Positions 1 through 9,835 of a stretch of 64,000 nt of DNA are shown here, one piece after another. Source of the DNA: Halobacteroides halobius DSM 5150. GTDB taxonomy: Bacteria > Bacillota > Halanaerobiia > Halobacteroidales > Halobacteroidaceae. The position numbers and the translations under genes are program-made. The stretch is from positions 2,046,001-2,110,000 of the forward strand of contig NC_019978.1 in NCBI RefSeq assembly GCF_000328625.1, read 5' to 3'. Each line of letters begins with the position of its first letter. Position 1 is the stretch's first letter. The notes under the pieces were generated by a model. That model saw only the letters and a program-made list of their open reading frames with translations, had not been told where the DNA came from and did not search any database.

Positions 1-330
1 ATTTTTTAATATGGCTTCTAACTTAGGAATGTCATCTTCATTCTCTGCTACTACTAAAGCTCCTACCCATTCCATTGGCACATCCAATTCATGTTGAATT
101 CTTTCCCGATATAATTCATTACCTCTAACATTTAATCTTCCTTTTAATTTATTACAATCAGCATTAAACCCAGCATGAAGTAAAGCAGTATTAGCTTTAC
201 TCGTACCAGTACAAATATCAGGTTCCTTTTCTACTAAAGTTATATTTAATTTATATTGTGCTAGCTCACGAGCAATAAAACATCCTGTTACTCCCCCACC
301 AATAATTAAAATATCAGTTTTATCTTTCAA
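1..330 (-). CDS. FAD-dependent oxidoreductase, glycerol-3-phosphate dehydrogenase (GlpA)-like, N-terminal part
   Basis: The first 110 codons of a gene whose 3' end lies left of the window. It starts at TTG (328-330) behind a G-rich ribosome binding site at 337-343. The N-terminus reads ILIIGGGVTGCFIARELAQ, a Rossmann dinucleotide-binding loop, followed by the acidic end of the second strand (LVEKEPD) and the segment ANTALLHAGF typical of GlpA/L-2-hydroxyglutarate oxidase-like flavoenzymes. Its place after glpP-glpF-glpK makes oxidation of glycerol 3-phosphate to dihydroxyacetone phosphate the likely role. It has its own leader with a terminator-like hairpin (351-413). Other members of the flavoprotein family cannot be excluded from this fragment. 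Confidence 0.85.
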   Translation of the reverse strand, partial: MKDKTDILIIGGGVTGCFIARELAQYKLNITLVEKEPDICTGTSKANTALLHAGFNADCNKLKGRLNVRGNELYRERIQHELDVPMEWVGALVVAENEDDIPKLEAILKN

Positions 331-343
331 AAAAATCCCCCCT

Positions 344-413
344 ATAATATTAAAAACCACATCTAAGCTCCAAGAAGTAGACATAGTACTTCCCAGATTC
401 TTAAATGTGGTTT
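344..413 (-). terminator. Terminator-like leader hairpin before the GlpA-like gene
   Basis: On the minus strand, AAACCACAT (405-413) pairs with ATGTGGTTT (354-362). The arm continues inward through a wobble-rich stretch to an inner GAAGTA/TACTTC helix closing on CTATGTC, and a T-rich tail follows at 350-356. It lies between a candidate promoter (463-491) and the start codon at 330, the position of an attenuator. The loop shares a motif with the hairpin upstream of glpF (3071-3130), which suggests GlpP-dependent antitermination; that link is inference. Confidence 0.7.
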
Positions 414-462
414 CTTTAATTTCTCCACCAGATTTATTTGTATTTTATTTTATTCTATTATT

Positions 463-491
463 AGAATATCATACTATTATGGACTATTCAA
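463..491 (-). promoter_or_regulatory. Candidate sigma-A promoter for the GlpA-like gene
   Basis: Minus strand: -35 TTGAAT (486-491), 17-bp spacer, -10 TATTCT (463-468). It lies just downstream of glpK and upstream of the leader hairpin, so it could start a transcript of the dehydrogenase gene alone. The -10 is imperfect and the region is AT-rich. Confidence 0.4.
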
Positions 492-537
492 GGATTTTAT
501 CTTTATTTTCATAATTTTTAATCAACTTGTTATTAAC

Positions 538-2870
<2,333 letters not shown>

Positions 2871-2915
2871 TTTTTAATTACCTCCTTTATAATTTTAACC
2901 ACTTTATAATAACAA

Positions 2916-2965
2916 TAAGAGCTTTTTAGTTTAATAACAATAACATTAAACTAGATAAGCTCTTA
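2916..2965 (-). promoter_or_regulatory. Second stem-loop in the glpF leader
   Basis: Minus-strand transcript: TAAGAGCTT and TAGTTTAAT on the 5' arm pair with ATTAAACTA and AGCTCTTA on the 3' arm around a short internal loop. A weak T-rich stretch follows. It sits about 45 bp before the glpF start and 100 bp after the stronger terminator hairpin. It could be part of an anti-terminator/terminator pair or an mRNA stabiliser; the sequence alone does not decide. Confidence 0.5.
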
Positions 2966-3059
2966 TAGTCTTATAACCTCTTTACTTATTTTACATTATA
3001 ATTTATAATTAGTTTTATTAAATTTATAAATTAACCTCTTATTATTTTATAAGCTTGTA

Positions 3060-3130
3060 AAAAAACAAAACCCCTATTCAACTATATTAGGCAAATATAG
3101 ACATACTTCGCCTAATATAATTAAATAGGG
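3060..3130 (-). terminator. Strong intrinsic terminator between glpP and glpF (candidate GlpP-controlled attenuator)
   Basis: On the minus strand a 21-bp stem (arms 3110-3130 and 3072-3092, with only two G-U pairs) closes a 17-nt loop beginning GAAGTATGTCTA and is followed by a T-run (GTTTTGTTTTTTT). It lies about 90 bp after the glpP stop and 200 bp before glpF, so it would end glpP transcripts or attenuate read-through into glpFK. The loop motif recurs with a 3-nt insertion in the hairpin at 351-413. Confidence 0.9.
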
Positions 3131-3220
3131 ATTCTCTATTTTCTTTCCCAAAAAAATTATTTTTTATTTTACTTTATAAACATATAATACCATACATTAT
3201 AATTTTTTTCAACTGATATT

Positions 3221-3790
3221 TCAAAATTCTTGCTTCCATAACTTTTCTTTACTAGTTGAAATACCTAGTACATCATAATTTAATATCTCTTCAACTTGTT
3301 CCTTCTTTTTTACTAATCCACCAGCAATAATTGGGATTTTAGTCTTGGCCCTTAAGTCTTCAATCAACTCTGGAACAACCAATCCTGGTAAAACTTCTAT
3401 TAAATCTGGCTTACTATTTTTAATAATATTAATCCCTGTCTTCAAAGATTCAGAATCAAGCAAGAACAAACGTTGAATAGTAATTAAATCTTCTTTTTTA
3501 GCAGCTTTTATCAAATAACTCTTAGTCGTCATAACTCCATCAACCCCTATTTCTCTAGCTAGATATCTAATTGCTTCTTTATCATTACCAATCCCTTTGA
3601 CCATATCAATATGTAAAAAGATTAGGACGTCTAATTTCTGTGCTTTAGCTACTATTTCAGCCAAATTAGATAATTTACTACGCAAAATAAATAAAACATC
3701 TATTTTATTTTTAGGTAACTTTTTTAAGTCTTTTTTACTCTTAATAGCAGCTATAATTGGTTTCTGCTCTAAAATATATTCTATATACAT
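3221..3790 (-). CDS. glpP: Glycerol uptake operon antiterminator regulatory protein
   Basis: GlpP family, about 189 aa: a TIM-barrel-like RNA-binding regulator that in Bacillus binds glycerol-operon leader mRNA in response to glycerol 3-phosphate and prevents termination. Family segments include FLHIDMVKGIGNDKEAIRYL, GVMTTKSYLIKAAKKE and the C-terminal IIAGGLVKKKEQVEEIL. I place the start at ATG 3788-3790 (MYIEYILEQ) because GGTGGGG sits six bases before it; an in-frame ATG six codons upstream lacks such a site. The neighbouring glpF, glpK and GlpA-like genes are the expected targets. Confidence 0.93.
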   Translation of the reverse strand: MYIEYILEQKPIIAAIKSKKDLKKLPKNKIDVLFILRSKLSNLAEIVAKAQKLDVLIFLHIDMVKGIGNDKEAIRYLAREIGVDGVMTTKSYLIKAAKKEDLITIQRLFLLDSESLKTGINIIKNSKPDLIEVLPGLVVPELIEDLRAKTKIPIIAGGLVKKKEQVEEILNYDVLGISTSKEKLWKQEF

Positions 3791-3944
3791 AATCAACCCC
3801 ACCTTCATTAATTAATTTTAATTAACTAACAAATTACTAATTTTTCATTTATTAACCCCTTCTATCTCTTAATTCATTCTAAGTCTTTAAACTCCTGCTT
3901 TATTATCCTATATCTAATTTTACAATTCATTCTATTAATTATTT

Positions 3945-3990
3945 ATTACTTCAAAAAACAAAGAGATTAGGTCTTAAGACCTAATCTCTT
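3945..3990 (-). terminator. Intrinsic terminator of the Lys-Cys-Leu-Leu tRNA operon
   Basis: A perfect inverted repeat (AGAGATTAGGTC / GACCTAATCTCT, 3961-3990) followed on the minus strand by TTGTTTTTTG. It lies immediately after the last tRNA-Leu. Confidence 0.88.
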
Positions 3991-3994
3991 AAAA

Positions 3995-4082
3995 TGGTGC
4001 CGGAGGTCAGACTCGAACTGACACGGGCACAAGGCCCACCGGATTTTAAGTCCGATGCGTCTGCCAATTCCGCCACTCCGGC
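3995..4082 (-). tRNA. tRNA-Leu (anticodon TAA), copy 1
   Basis: An 88-nt class II tRNA with a long variable arm. The acceptor GCCGGAG pairs with CTCCGGC, the anticodon loop is CTTAAAA with TAA, and CCA is encoded. It is last in a four-tRNA operon. Its T-stem and one D-arm base differ from the second Leu gene; the T-stem changes keep pairing. Confidence 0.96.
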
Positions 4083-4157
4083 GTATTTAATTAACAATTG
4101 ACTTCAAAACCATAAAATAATTATCAATTTTCAATTATACATTGTAAATTGTAAAAA

Positions 4158-4245
4158 TGGTGCCGGAGGTCGGATTCGAACCGACACGGGCACAAGGCCC
4201 ACCGGATTTTAAGTCCGATGCGTCTGCCAGTTCCGCCACTCCGGC
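4158..4245 (-). tRNA. tRNA-Leu (anticodon TAA), copy 2
   Basis: An 88-nt class II tRNA with encoded CCA, nearly identical to the copy at 3995-4082. The 75-bp gap between them is an AT-rich spacer built from short repeats such as TACATTGTAAATT. Confidence 0.96.
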
Positions 4246-4246
4246 A

Positions 4247-4322
4247 TGGAGGTGACACCCGGACTCGAACCGGGGAATGGAGGATTTGCAGTCCTCTGCC
4301 TTACCAACTTGGCTATGTCACC
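4247..4322 (-). tRNA. tRNA-Cys (anticodon GCA)
   Basis: A 76-nt cloverleaf with acceptor GGTGACA/TGTCACC, anticodon GCA between CAGAGGACT and AATCCTC, a GGTTCGAGTC T-arm, and encoded CCA. It is separated from tRNA-Leu copy 2 by a single base. Confidence 0.96.
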
Positions 4323-4323
4323 A

Positions 4324-4399
4324 TGGTGAGCCATGGAGGACTCGAACCTCCGACACCCAGATTAAAAGTCTAGTGCTCTTCCAACTGAGCTAATGGCCC
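4324..4399 (-). tRNA. tRNA-Lys (anticodon TTT)
   Basis: A 76-nt cloverleaf with acceptor GGGCCAT/ATGGCTC (one G-U pair), anticodon loop CTTTTAA, a GGTTCGAGTCC T-arm, and encoded CCA. It is first in the operon, directly after the promoter at 4428-4456. Confidence 0.96.
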
Positions 4400-4427
4400 A
4401 TGTTCTTTTCTCATCTCACGCTTATCT

Positions 4428-4456
4428 ATTGTATGATATATTATCACTAAAGTCAA
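4428..4456 (-). promoter_or_regulatory. Promoter of the tRNA operon Lys-Cys-Leu-Leu
   Basis: Minus strand: -35 TTGACT (4451-4456), 17-bp spacer, -10 TACAAT (4428-4433). Spacing is canonical for sigma-A, about 30 bp before tRNA-Lys. Confidence 0.8.
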
Positions 4457-4469
4457 GAAATAACTCAAA

Positions 4470-4515
4470 AATAATTAATATTTGCAGTAGTATATTGCAA
4501 TATACTACTGCAAAT
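4470..4515 (-). terminator. Perfect 36-nt palindrome after proW, probable terminator
   Basis: Positions 4480-4515 form a perfect inverted repeat centred on TTGCAA. On the minus strand it is followed by ATTAATTATTTTTGAG. It begins seven bases after the proW stop, so it is the likely end of the betaine operon. Confidence 0.75.
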
Positions 4516-4521
4516 TATATA

Positions 4522-5355
4522 TTAATCTCGACCAAATAAACGATCTAATACTATAGCTAAAACAACTACTCCTAAACCAGCTTCAAAACCTAAACCAATA
4601 TCAACCGTTGATAGAGACCTTAATACTGGTTTTCCTAATCCACCGGCACCAATCATAGCTGCAATTACTACCATAGATAAAGAAAGCATAATACATTGGT
4701 TGATTCCCATCATAATTGATGGTAAAGCCGCTGGTAATTCAACTTTATATAACATCTCAAAAGGAGTACATCCAAATGCTCTACCTGCTTCTTTTAGTTC
4801 CTCAGAAACCTGCTTTATCCCCAAATAAGTTAATCTAATTGGTGGTGCAATTGCAAAAACCACTGTAGCTATAACTCCAGAGACATTTCCTAAACCAAAG
4901 AACATCAAAGCTGGTATTAAATACACAAATGGAGGAATCGTCTGCATAAAATCAAGTAGTGGGCGGGTTATAACATCTACTATTTTACTATGAGCTTTTA
5001 AAACACCAATTGGTATCCCTAATATTAAACAAACAAATACTGAAGTAAGAATAGAAGCCATTGTAATTACTAATGGTTCCCACATTCCTAAATTTAAAAT
5101 CAATGATAAACCAAGTACTACAAAAGAAACTAATCCTATATCTCTTTTTACCAACCACGCTATTAATGCTAAAACCCCAATCAATAAAAAAGGATGCCCA
5201 AAAGATAATATAGCTTCAAATCCATTTATTATTGTGCGAATTGTATTTGAAAAATCATTTAAAACTCCACTAAAATTAGTGATAATAAAATTTACTATAG
5301 CTTCTACCCAATTTCCTATTGGTATTTTAGTCGTTAAAAGATCAATTACTGCCAT
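4522..5355 (-). CDS. proW: Glycine betaine/proline ABC transporter permease
   Basis: Integral membrane subunit of a ProU/OpuA-type osmoprotectant importer, 277 aa. It has several hydrophobic helices after an N-terminal extension, and the binding-protein-dependent transport EAA loop is readable as EELKEAGRAFGCTPFEMLYK followed by VELPAALPSIMMG. It is last in proV-proX-proW, 84 bp after proX, with a 12-bp stem-loop in the gap. Uptake of betaine for osmotic balance fits the inferred halophilic lifestyle. The exact substrate within the quaternary-amine family is inferred. Confidence 0.95.
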   Translation of the reverse strand: MAVIDLLTTKIPIGNWVEAIVNFIITNFSGVLNDFSNTIRTIINGFEAILSFGHPFLLIGVLALIAWLVKRDIGLVSFVVLGLSLILNLGMWEPLVITMASILTSVFVCLILGIPIGVLKAHSKIVDVITRPLLDFMQTIPPFVYLIPALMFFGLGNVSGVIATVVFAIAPPIRLTYLGIKQVSEELKEAGRAFGCTPFEMLYKVELPAALPSIMMGINQCIMLSLSMVVIAAMIGAGGLGKPVLRSLSTVDIGLGFEAGLGVVVLAIVLDRLFGRD

Positions 5356-5393
5356 TATTTTTATAATACCTCCTTATCTGATAAAAGAAATCT

Positions 5394-5425
5394 AACGGCA
5401 TCCCAAACTTATGTGGAATGCCGTT
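5394..5425 (-). terminator. Intercistronic stem-loop between proX and proW
   Basis: A 12-bp stem (AACGGCATTCCA with TGGGATGCCGTT, one G-U pair) and 8-nt loop, followed by AGATTTCTTTTATC on the minus strand. It could partially terminate or protect the 3' end of the proVX message so that the binding protein is made in excess over the permease; the function is inference. Confidence 0.6.
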
Positions 5426-5439
5426 TAAAATTAAAACAA

Positions 5440-6387
5440 TTACTTAAATTCTTTTTTAATAGCCTTTAGAGCATCTTTACCGTTTGCTGTCTTTAAACCA
5501 GCTACCCATTCTTTAACTATATCTAAGTTACTTTTAATCCATTCTGTAGCAACCTTTTCTGGGGGACGCCCTTTCTTTTGGTATTCTAAAATCCATTGAC
5601 TTTGCATTTGAGAACTAACCTCAAACTGCTTTAAAAATTTGTAAAAGTTAGGCATCTTTTTCTCCAGTTCTGGTCGAGCAGCAGTATAAACCTTATCAGC
5701 TGCTCCCCAAATACCCTTTGGATCTTTTAAGTATTTAAGATCAAACTTAATATTCATCCAATGAGGTTTCCAGCCATTAAAAGCAATCCACTCTTTAGTT
5801 TTAGTTGCTCTATCTACAGCTGCTAACATAGCTGCTGTACTACCACTTTGTAATTTCCAATTTCCTAGTTTATAAGTGTTATTATCTATAGCTTCTTTAA
5901 TAACTAAATTCCCAGAATTACCTGGCTCCAAACCAACTATTCTACTATCAAATTTTTCAGCATACTTGTGTAAATCAGCCATAGACTTAACTCCTGCTTC
6001 CCAAACATATTTAGGAACTGCAGTCTGATATAGTGCCTCTGCTAAGTTTACCTTTATATTCTTAATTACACCTTTTTTTCTATATGGCTTGAAATTAACC
6101 TTCATAGTTGGCATCCAATTACCTAAAAAAGCATCAATCTCATCATTTTCCATCCCTTTATAAATAACTGTTTCGGGGATACTTTTAATATCTACCTTAT
6201 ACCCTAAAGATTCTAAAACTTCCTTGGCTACATGAGTCTTTACAGTTACTCCGGGCCAACTTACATACCCAAAAGTAACTTTTTTTGTTGTTTTATTCTG
6301 TGCTTCTTTTTGTTGAGCACATCCTACTGATAATGTTAAGATTAAAGCTAAACTAAGTACTAAAATCATACTTTTTTTCTTAAACAT
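5440..6387 (-). CDS. proX: Glycine betaine ABC transporter substrate-binding lipoprotein
   Basis: OpuAC/ProX-type solute receptor, 315 aa. A lipoprotein signal peptide ends in the lipobox LSVGC (Cys23), so the mature protein is membrane-anchored. The segments YVSWPG, GNWMPTM and FNGWKPHWMN supply the aromatic residues that form the cation-binding cage for quaternary amines in this family. The ATG follows GGGGAG at good spacing. It lies between the ATPase and permease genes. Confidence 0.95.
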   Translation of the reverse strand: MFKKKSMILVLSLALILTLSVGCAQQKEAQNKTTKKVTFGYVSWPGVTVKTHVAKEVLESLGYKVDIKSIPETVIYKGMENDEIDAFLGNWMPTMKVNFKPYRKKGVIKNIKVNLAEALYQTAVPKYVWEAGVKSMADLHKYAEKFDSRIVGLEPGNSGNLVIKEAIDNNTYKLGNWKLQSGSTAAMLAAVDRATKTKEWIAFNGWKPHWMNIKFDLKYLKDPKGIWGAADKVYTAARPELEKKMPNFYKFLKQFEVSSQMQSQWILEYQKKGRPPEKVATEWIKSNLDIVKEWVAGLKTANGKDALKAIKKEFK

Positions 6388-6410
6388 AATTTAACTCCCC
6401 CTTATGTATT

Positions 6411-7601
6411 TTAAATTACATCCTCTCCAGCTAAATTAGCTAATACTCTACTTTTAACTATGATCCCCAATAATTTATTATTTTCATTAACTACTGGTAA
6501 AGGACAGTTCAAATCAGCAATTTTAGCAAATAGGTCTTCCATATTTTCATCTGGCCTAGCAGTTACTATTTCATTAACTAGTCCAGATAAATCTTCCTTA
6601 TCATCTTTAACTGCTTCTAGAGCATCCTCCATTGTAACTATTCCTTCCAATTCTTTATTTTCATTGACTGCAAAAATACTAGATATTCCATTATGCTCCA
6701 TCTTATGCATGGCAGCCCGTGGACCATCCTGCCCATAAACATAAACTACTGATAATGGGTCAACCATAACATCTTCTGCAGTCAATAAGCGAGAACGATT
6801 AACATCTTGCACAAAGTCTCTTACATAATCATTCTTAGCATTTGTCAAAATTTCTTCATGATTTCCTATTTGAACTATTTCTCCATCTTTCATGATTGCA
6901 ATTCTATCTCCTAATTTTAAAGCTTCATCTAAATCATGGGTAATGAAGATAATTGTCTTCTTCATTTCATCAAATAAGTCTAATAATTGATTCTGCATCT
7001 CTCGTTTAATTAAAGGATCTAAAGCACTAAATGGTTCATCCATTAATAAAATATCAGGATCAACAGCTAAAGCTCTAGCTAAGCCTACTCGCTGTTGCAT
7101 TCCCCCACTTAATTCATCAGGCTTCTTATCTTCCCAACCATCTAAACCTACTTTAGTCAAGGCTTCTTTAGCTCTAGTCTCTCTTTCTTCTTCAGGTACA
7201 TCTTTTATTTCTAACCCAAATTCAGTATTTTCTAATACAGTTCTATGTGGAAACAAAGCAAAGTTCTGAAATACCATGCCAAATTTATCTCTTCTAATTT
7301 CACGAAGTTCTTGCTTGTTTAAATCCATTAAATTGGTACCATCTATTTTTACTTCCCCTGCTGTAGGTTCAATTAATCTATTTAAACACCTTAATAATGT
7401 TGACTTACCACTCCCAGATAACCCCATAATTACAAAGATTTCTTCGGATTTTATTTCAAAATCAACATTATTAACTCCTACAGTTAATCCTGTTTCTTCC
7501 AAAATTTCATCTTTAGACTTTCCTTTTTTTGTTAAATTAATTCCTTGTTCAGGTTTCTTCCCGAAAATTTTGGAAAGATTATTAATCTCTACACTATCCA
7601 C
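6411..7601 (-). CDS. proV: Glycine betaine ABC transporter ATP-binding protein with CBS domains
   Basis: ATPase of the importer, 396 aa. Walker A GLSGSGKST is at residues 60-68, the signature LSGGMQQR at 164-171 and Walker B LLMDEP at 185-190. The C-terminal ~120 residues form a tandem CBS pair, which in the OpuA family senses ionic strength at the membrane. It starts at GTG (7599-7601) behind GGAGGG. It is the first gene of the operon and has a roughly 190-nt leader containing a terminator hairpin (7705-7748). Confidence 0.96.
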   Translation of the reverse strand: MDSVEINNLSKIFGKKPEQGINLTKKGKSKDEILEETGLTVGVNNVDFEIKSEEIFVIMGLSGSGKSTLLRCLNRLIEPTAGEVKIDGTNLMDLNKQELREIRRDKFGMVFQNFALFPHRTVLENTEFGLEIKDVPEEERETRAKEALTKVGLDGWEDKKPDELSGGMQQRVGLARALAVDPDILLMDEPFSALDPLIKREMQNQLLDLFDEMKKTIIFITHDLDEALKLGDRIAIMKDGEIVQIGNHEEILTNAKNDYVRDFVQDVNRSRLLTAEDVMVDPLSVVYVYGQDGPRAAMHKMEHNGISSIFAVNENKELEGIVTMEDALEAVKDDKEDLSGLVNEIVTARPDENMEDLFAKIADLNCPLPVVNENNKLLGIIVKSRVLANLAGEDVI

Positions 7602-7702
7602 TTATATCCCTCCTGCTTTTATTAATTATTGTATACGATTATATGTATCTTCAATTAACTGCTTTAACACATATTTTACCCTATTACTAAAGATATTATC
7701 AC

Positions 7703-7748
7703 CAAATAAAAAATCTTTGCACTAAACCTAATGATTTATTGCAAAGAT
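7703..7748 (-). terminator. Terminator hairpin inside the proV leader
   Basis: Minus strand: ATCTTTGCA (7740-7748) pairs with TGCAAAGAT (7713-7721), followed by TTTTTATTT. It lies between the strong promoter at 7793-7821 and the proV start at 7601, so transcripts from that promoter must pass it. It could also serve the small gene at 7872-8063, but the promoter between the two makes attenuation the more economical reading. Confidence 0.7.
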
Positions 7749-7792
7749 CAATATCAGTTAACTTTAATTTTTTCTCCCTTATGACCATTATA

Positions 7793-7821
7793 AGTATAGG
7801 AAACTTCTTGGGCCTTGTCAA
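7793..7821 (-). promoter_or_regulatory. Promoter of the proVXW operon
   Basis: Minus strand: -35 TTGACA (7816-7821), 17-bp spacer, -10 TATACT (7793-7798). Near-consensus sigma-A promoter. Confidence 0.82.
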
Positions 7822-7871
7822 ACATTCTTTACCTTTTTTTGATTTTTAATTTTTTAAAAATTTAATTAATT

Positions 7872-8063
7872 CTAATAATAAAAATAAAGTTTTACCAATA
7901 TAAAATTTTGCCTAGGTTTAAATCCTATATCAAAAAGTTGATATTTCTCTAACCTTGGGTTTAATTCTTTAGCCCGTTTTACAAAATAACGTAATTCCTC
8001 TATTAAATGAACTGAATCATCCAACTCTAAATAACGATTTATGGTTAATAATTCTTTAGTCAT
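7872..8063 (-). CDS. Small hypothetical protein (63 aa)
   Basis: An unrecognised 63-aa basic protein rich in leucine and tyrosine, with no membrane helix or clear motif. The start is supported by GGGGAGG seven bases before the ATG, which is the main reason to call it real. It stands alone between sigK and the proV promoter. It may be lineage-specific; I assign no function. Confidence 0.6.
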   Translation of the reverse strand: MTKELLTINRYLELDDSVHLIEELRYFVKRAKELNPRLEKYQLFDIGFKPRQNFILVKLYFYY

Positions 8064-8210
8064 ACATTAACCTCCCCTAATAGACCTAATATTTTTTAAT
8101 TACAACCTCTCTATTATATTATAATATGCATTAAATTTAAAACTTGTGAAAGAAATCCGAATTTAATCTATTAGAGAAGGCATTTTATATCTTATTTCTC
8201 AAAAATAAAA

Positions 8211-8906
8211 TCAAGTAAACATTTTATGCAATTCATTAACCGCTTTTTTTTCAATTCTTGAAACATAAGAACGAGAAATTCCTAATTGTTGAGCAATCTC
8301 TCGTTGGGTTTTTGATTTCCCATCCTTCAATCCATATCTCATTTCTAACACTTTTCGTTCTCTATTACTTAAGTTTTGTAATCTTTTGTATAACTTTTCT
8401 TGTTCTAAAACTAATTCAACTTCTTCACTAACAATATCTACATCTGTTCCTAAAATATCAATTAAACTAATTTCATTTCCTTCTTTATCTGATCCAATAG
8501 GATCATGTAGAAATTTCTCATTTTTTAGTTTTTTAGTTTTCCTTAAATGCATCAAAATCTCATTTTCTATACATCGAGCAGCATAGGTTGCTAATCTAGT
8601 CTTTCTATCTGGATCAAAACTTTCAATTGCTTTAATTAACCCCACTGAACCAATAGAGATTAAATCTTCACTATCAGCTCTAGCTCCATCATACTTTTTT
8701 ACTATATGAGCTACTAATCTCATATTATGTTCAATTAATTTATTTTTTGCTTCCATATCACCTTGCTTTATTCTTTTTAAACATTCCTTCTCTTCTTCAG
8801 CAGTTAATGGTTGAGGAAAAGTAGTCCCATCAGAAATATAGGATATTAAAAGCATTATCCCATCTAATAAACTAACTATTGCTTCAGATAAAAAAATAGG
8901 CACCAT
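8211..8906 (-). CDS. sigK: RNA polymerase sporulation sigma factor SigK (pro-sigma-K)
   Basis: Late mother-cell sporulation sigma factor, 231 aa. The hydrophobic N-terminal pro-sequence (LLDGIMLLISYISD) precedes the FPQPLTAEEE start of the conserved part; in Bacillus this segment is removed by the SpoIVFB protease. Sigma region 2 is seen as MRLVAHIVKKYDG and DLISIGSVGLIKAIESFDP, and region 4 as QREIAQQLGISRSYVSRIEK. The gene is intact, not split by a skin-type element. AGGAGGTGACC precedes the ATG. It indicates an endospore former. Confidence 0.97.
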   Translation of the reverse strand: MVPIFLSEAIVSLLDGIMLLISYISDGTTFPQPLTAEEEKECLKRIKQGDMEAKNKLIEHNMRLVAHIVKKYDGARADSEDLISIGSVGLIKAIESFDPDRKTRLATYAARCIENEILMHLRKTKKLKNEKFLHDPIGSDKEGNEISLIDILGTDVDIVSEEVELVLEQEKLYKRLQNLSNRERKVLEMRYGLKDGKSKTQREIAQQLGISRSYVSRIEKKAVNELHKMFT

Positions 8907-8982
8907 AAACTGGTCACCTCCTAATTCTTACTTATATCTATATGAGATGAGTCAGTTAATTGTGCCTGTCCAAGAATTTTAA

Positions 8983-9210
8983 TTACTTTTTAACTATCTC
9001 CAGATTAACCTTTTTCTGTAAGTCTTTTATTATTTTCAAGATATCTTCTTTTGTTCCAGAAGTTACTTCTAATCTCAATAAACCAATTTCTCCCTCAGTA
9101 CCTATCACTGTTACCATTGCTAACCCTTCGTAAGCCTTAATTATTTTATCTATAAAAGCTAATTCTTGTTTAGGAACTTTTATTTTTATTATAGAAGTGC
9201 TAGTCATCAC
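8983..9210 (-). CDS. DUF4911 family small protein
   Basis: A 75-aa protein with an alternating beta-alpha pattern ([20 protein letters not shown], then [17 protein letters not shown]) resembling DUF4911 proteins, whose function is unknown. It overlaps the end of udk by 11 bp, so translation is probably coupled. ACT-like folds are another possible description, but I do not assign a ligand. Confidence 0.7.
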   Translation of the reverse strand: MMTSTSIIKIKVPKQELAFIDKIIKAYEGLAMVTVIGTEGEIGLLRLEVTSGTKEDILKIIKDLQKKVNLEIVKK

Positions 9211-9835
9211 TATTTAACTCCTTAATTAATGTCTTGATTTTAGTAACTAATAAATCAACAGCTACCTTATTATAGCCTCCTTCAGGAATGATTACATCAG
9301 CATACTTTTTAGTTGGTTCAACAAATTGCTGATGCATCGGTCTTACCACATCAAGATACTGATTAACTACAGAATTCATAGTCCGTTCTCTTTCTTCTAT
9401 GTCTCTTAATAATCGTCTAATAAACCTTACATCATTATCTGTATCAACATAAACTTTAATATCTAATAGATCTCTAATAGCTTCATTTTCTAAAATTAAA
9501 ATTCCTTCTAAAATAATTACTTCTTTGGATTTAACTGGTATTATCTTATCGGTTCGAGTATGACGCTTAAAACTATAAACTGGCTTATTAATTGACTCTC
9601 CAGCTAGTAATTGTTTAAGATGCTCTAATAATAAATCAGTATCAAAAGCAAAAGGATGGTCATAATTAGTATTTTTTCTCTCTTCAAAATCTAAATGATC
9701 CTGATTCTTATAATAGGAATCTTGCTGAATCATCGAAATATTATCATCGCCTAACTCTTCTATAATCGTGTTAGCTACAGTGGTTTTACCAGATCCAGTA
9801 CCTCCTGTAATGCCTATTAAAACTGGCTTGCTCAT
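9200..9835 (-). CDS. udk: Uridine kinase
   Basis: Pyrimidine salvage kinase phosphorylating uridine and cytidine to their monophosphates, 211 aa. The P-loop GGTGSGKT is at residues 11-18. [30 protein letters not shown] and [14 protein letters not shown] follow, as expected for the family. Its start overlaps the stop of trhP by four bases (ATGA). The neighbourhood mltG-trmR-trhP-udk matches the Bacillus yrrL-yrrM-yrrN/O-udk order, so this is ordinary conserved synteny. Confidence 0.97.
   Translation of the reverse strand: MSKPVLIGITGGTGSGKTTVANTIIEELGDDNISMIQQDSYYKNQDHLDFEERKNTNYDHPFAFDTDLLLEHLKQLLAGESINKPVYSFKRHTRTDKIIPVKSKEVIILEGILILENEAIRDLLDIKVYVDTDNDVRFIRRLLRDIEERERTMNSVVNQYLDVVRPMHQQFVEPTKKYADVIIPEGGYNKVAVDLLVTKIKTLIKELNSDD

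Noticed and set aside
344-413. T-box or other aminoacid riboswitch upstream of the GlpA-like gene
   Set aside because: No T-box sequence; the hairpin resembles the glpF leader terminator instead.
4480-4515. Attachment site or mobile-element end from the 36-nt perfect palindrome
   Set aside because: Position right after proW and a T-rich flank fit a terminator; no paired copy or integrase nearby.
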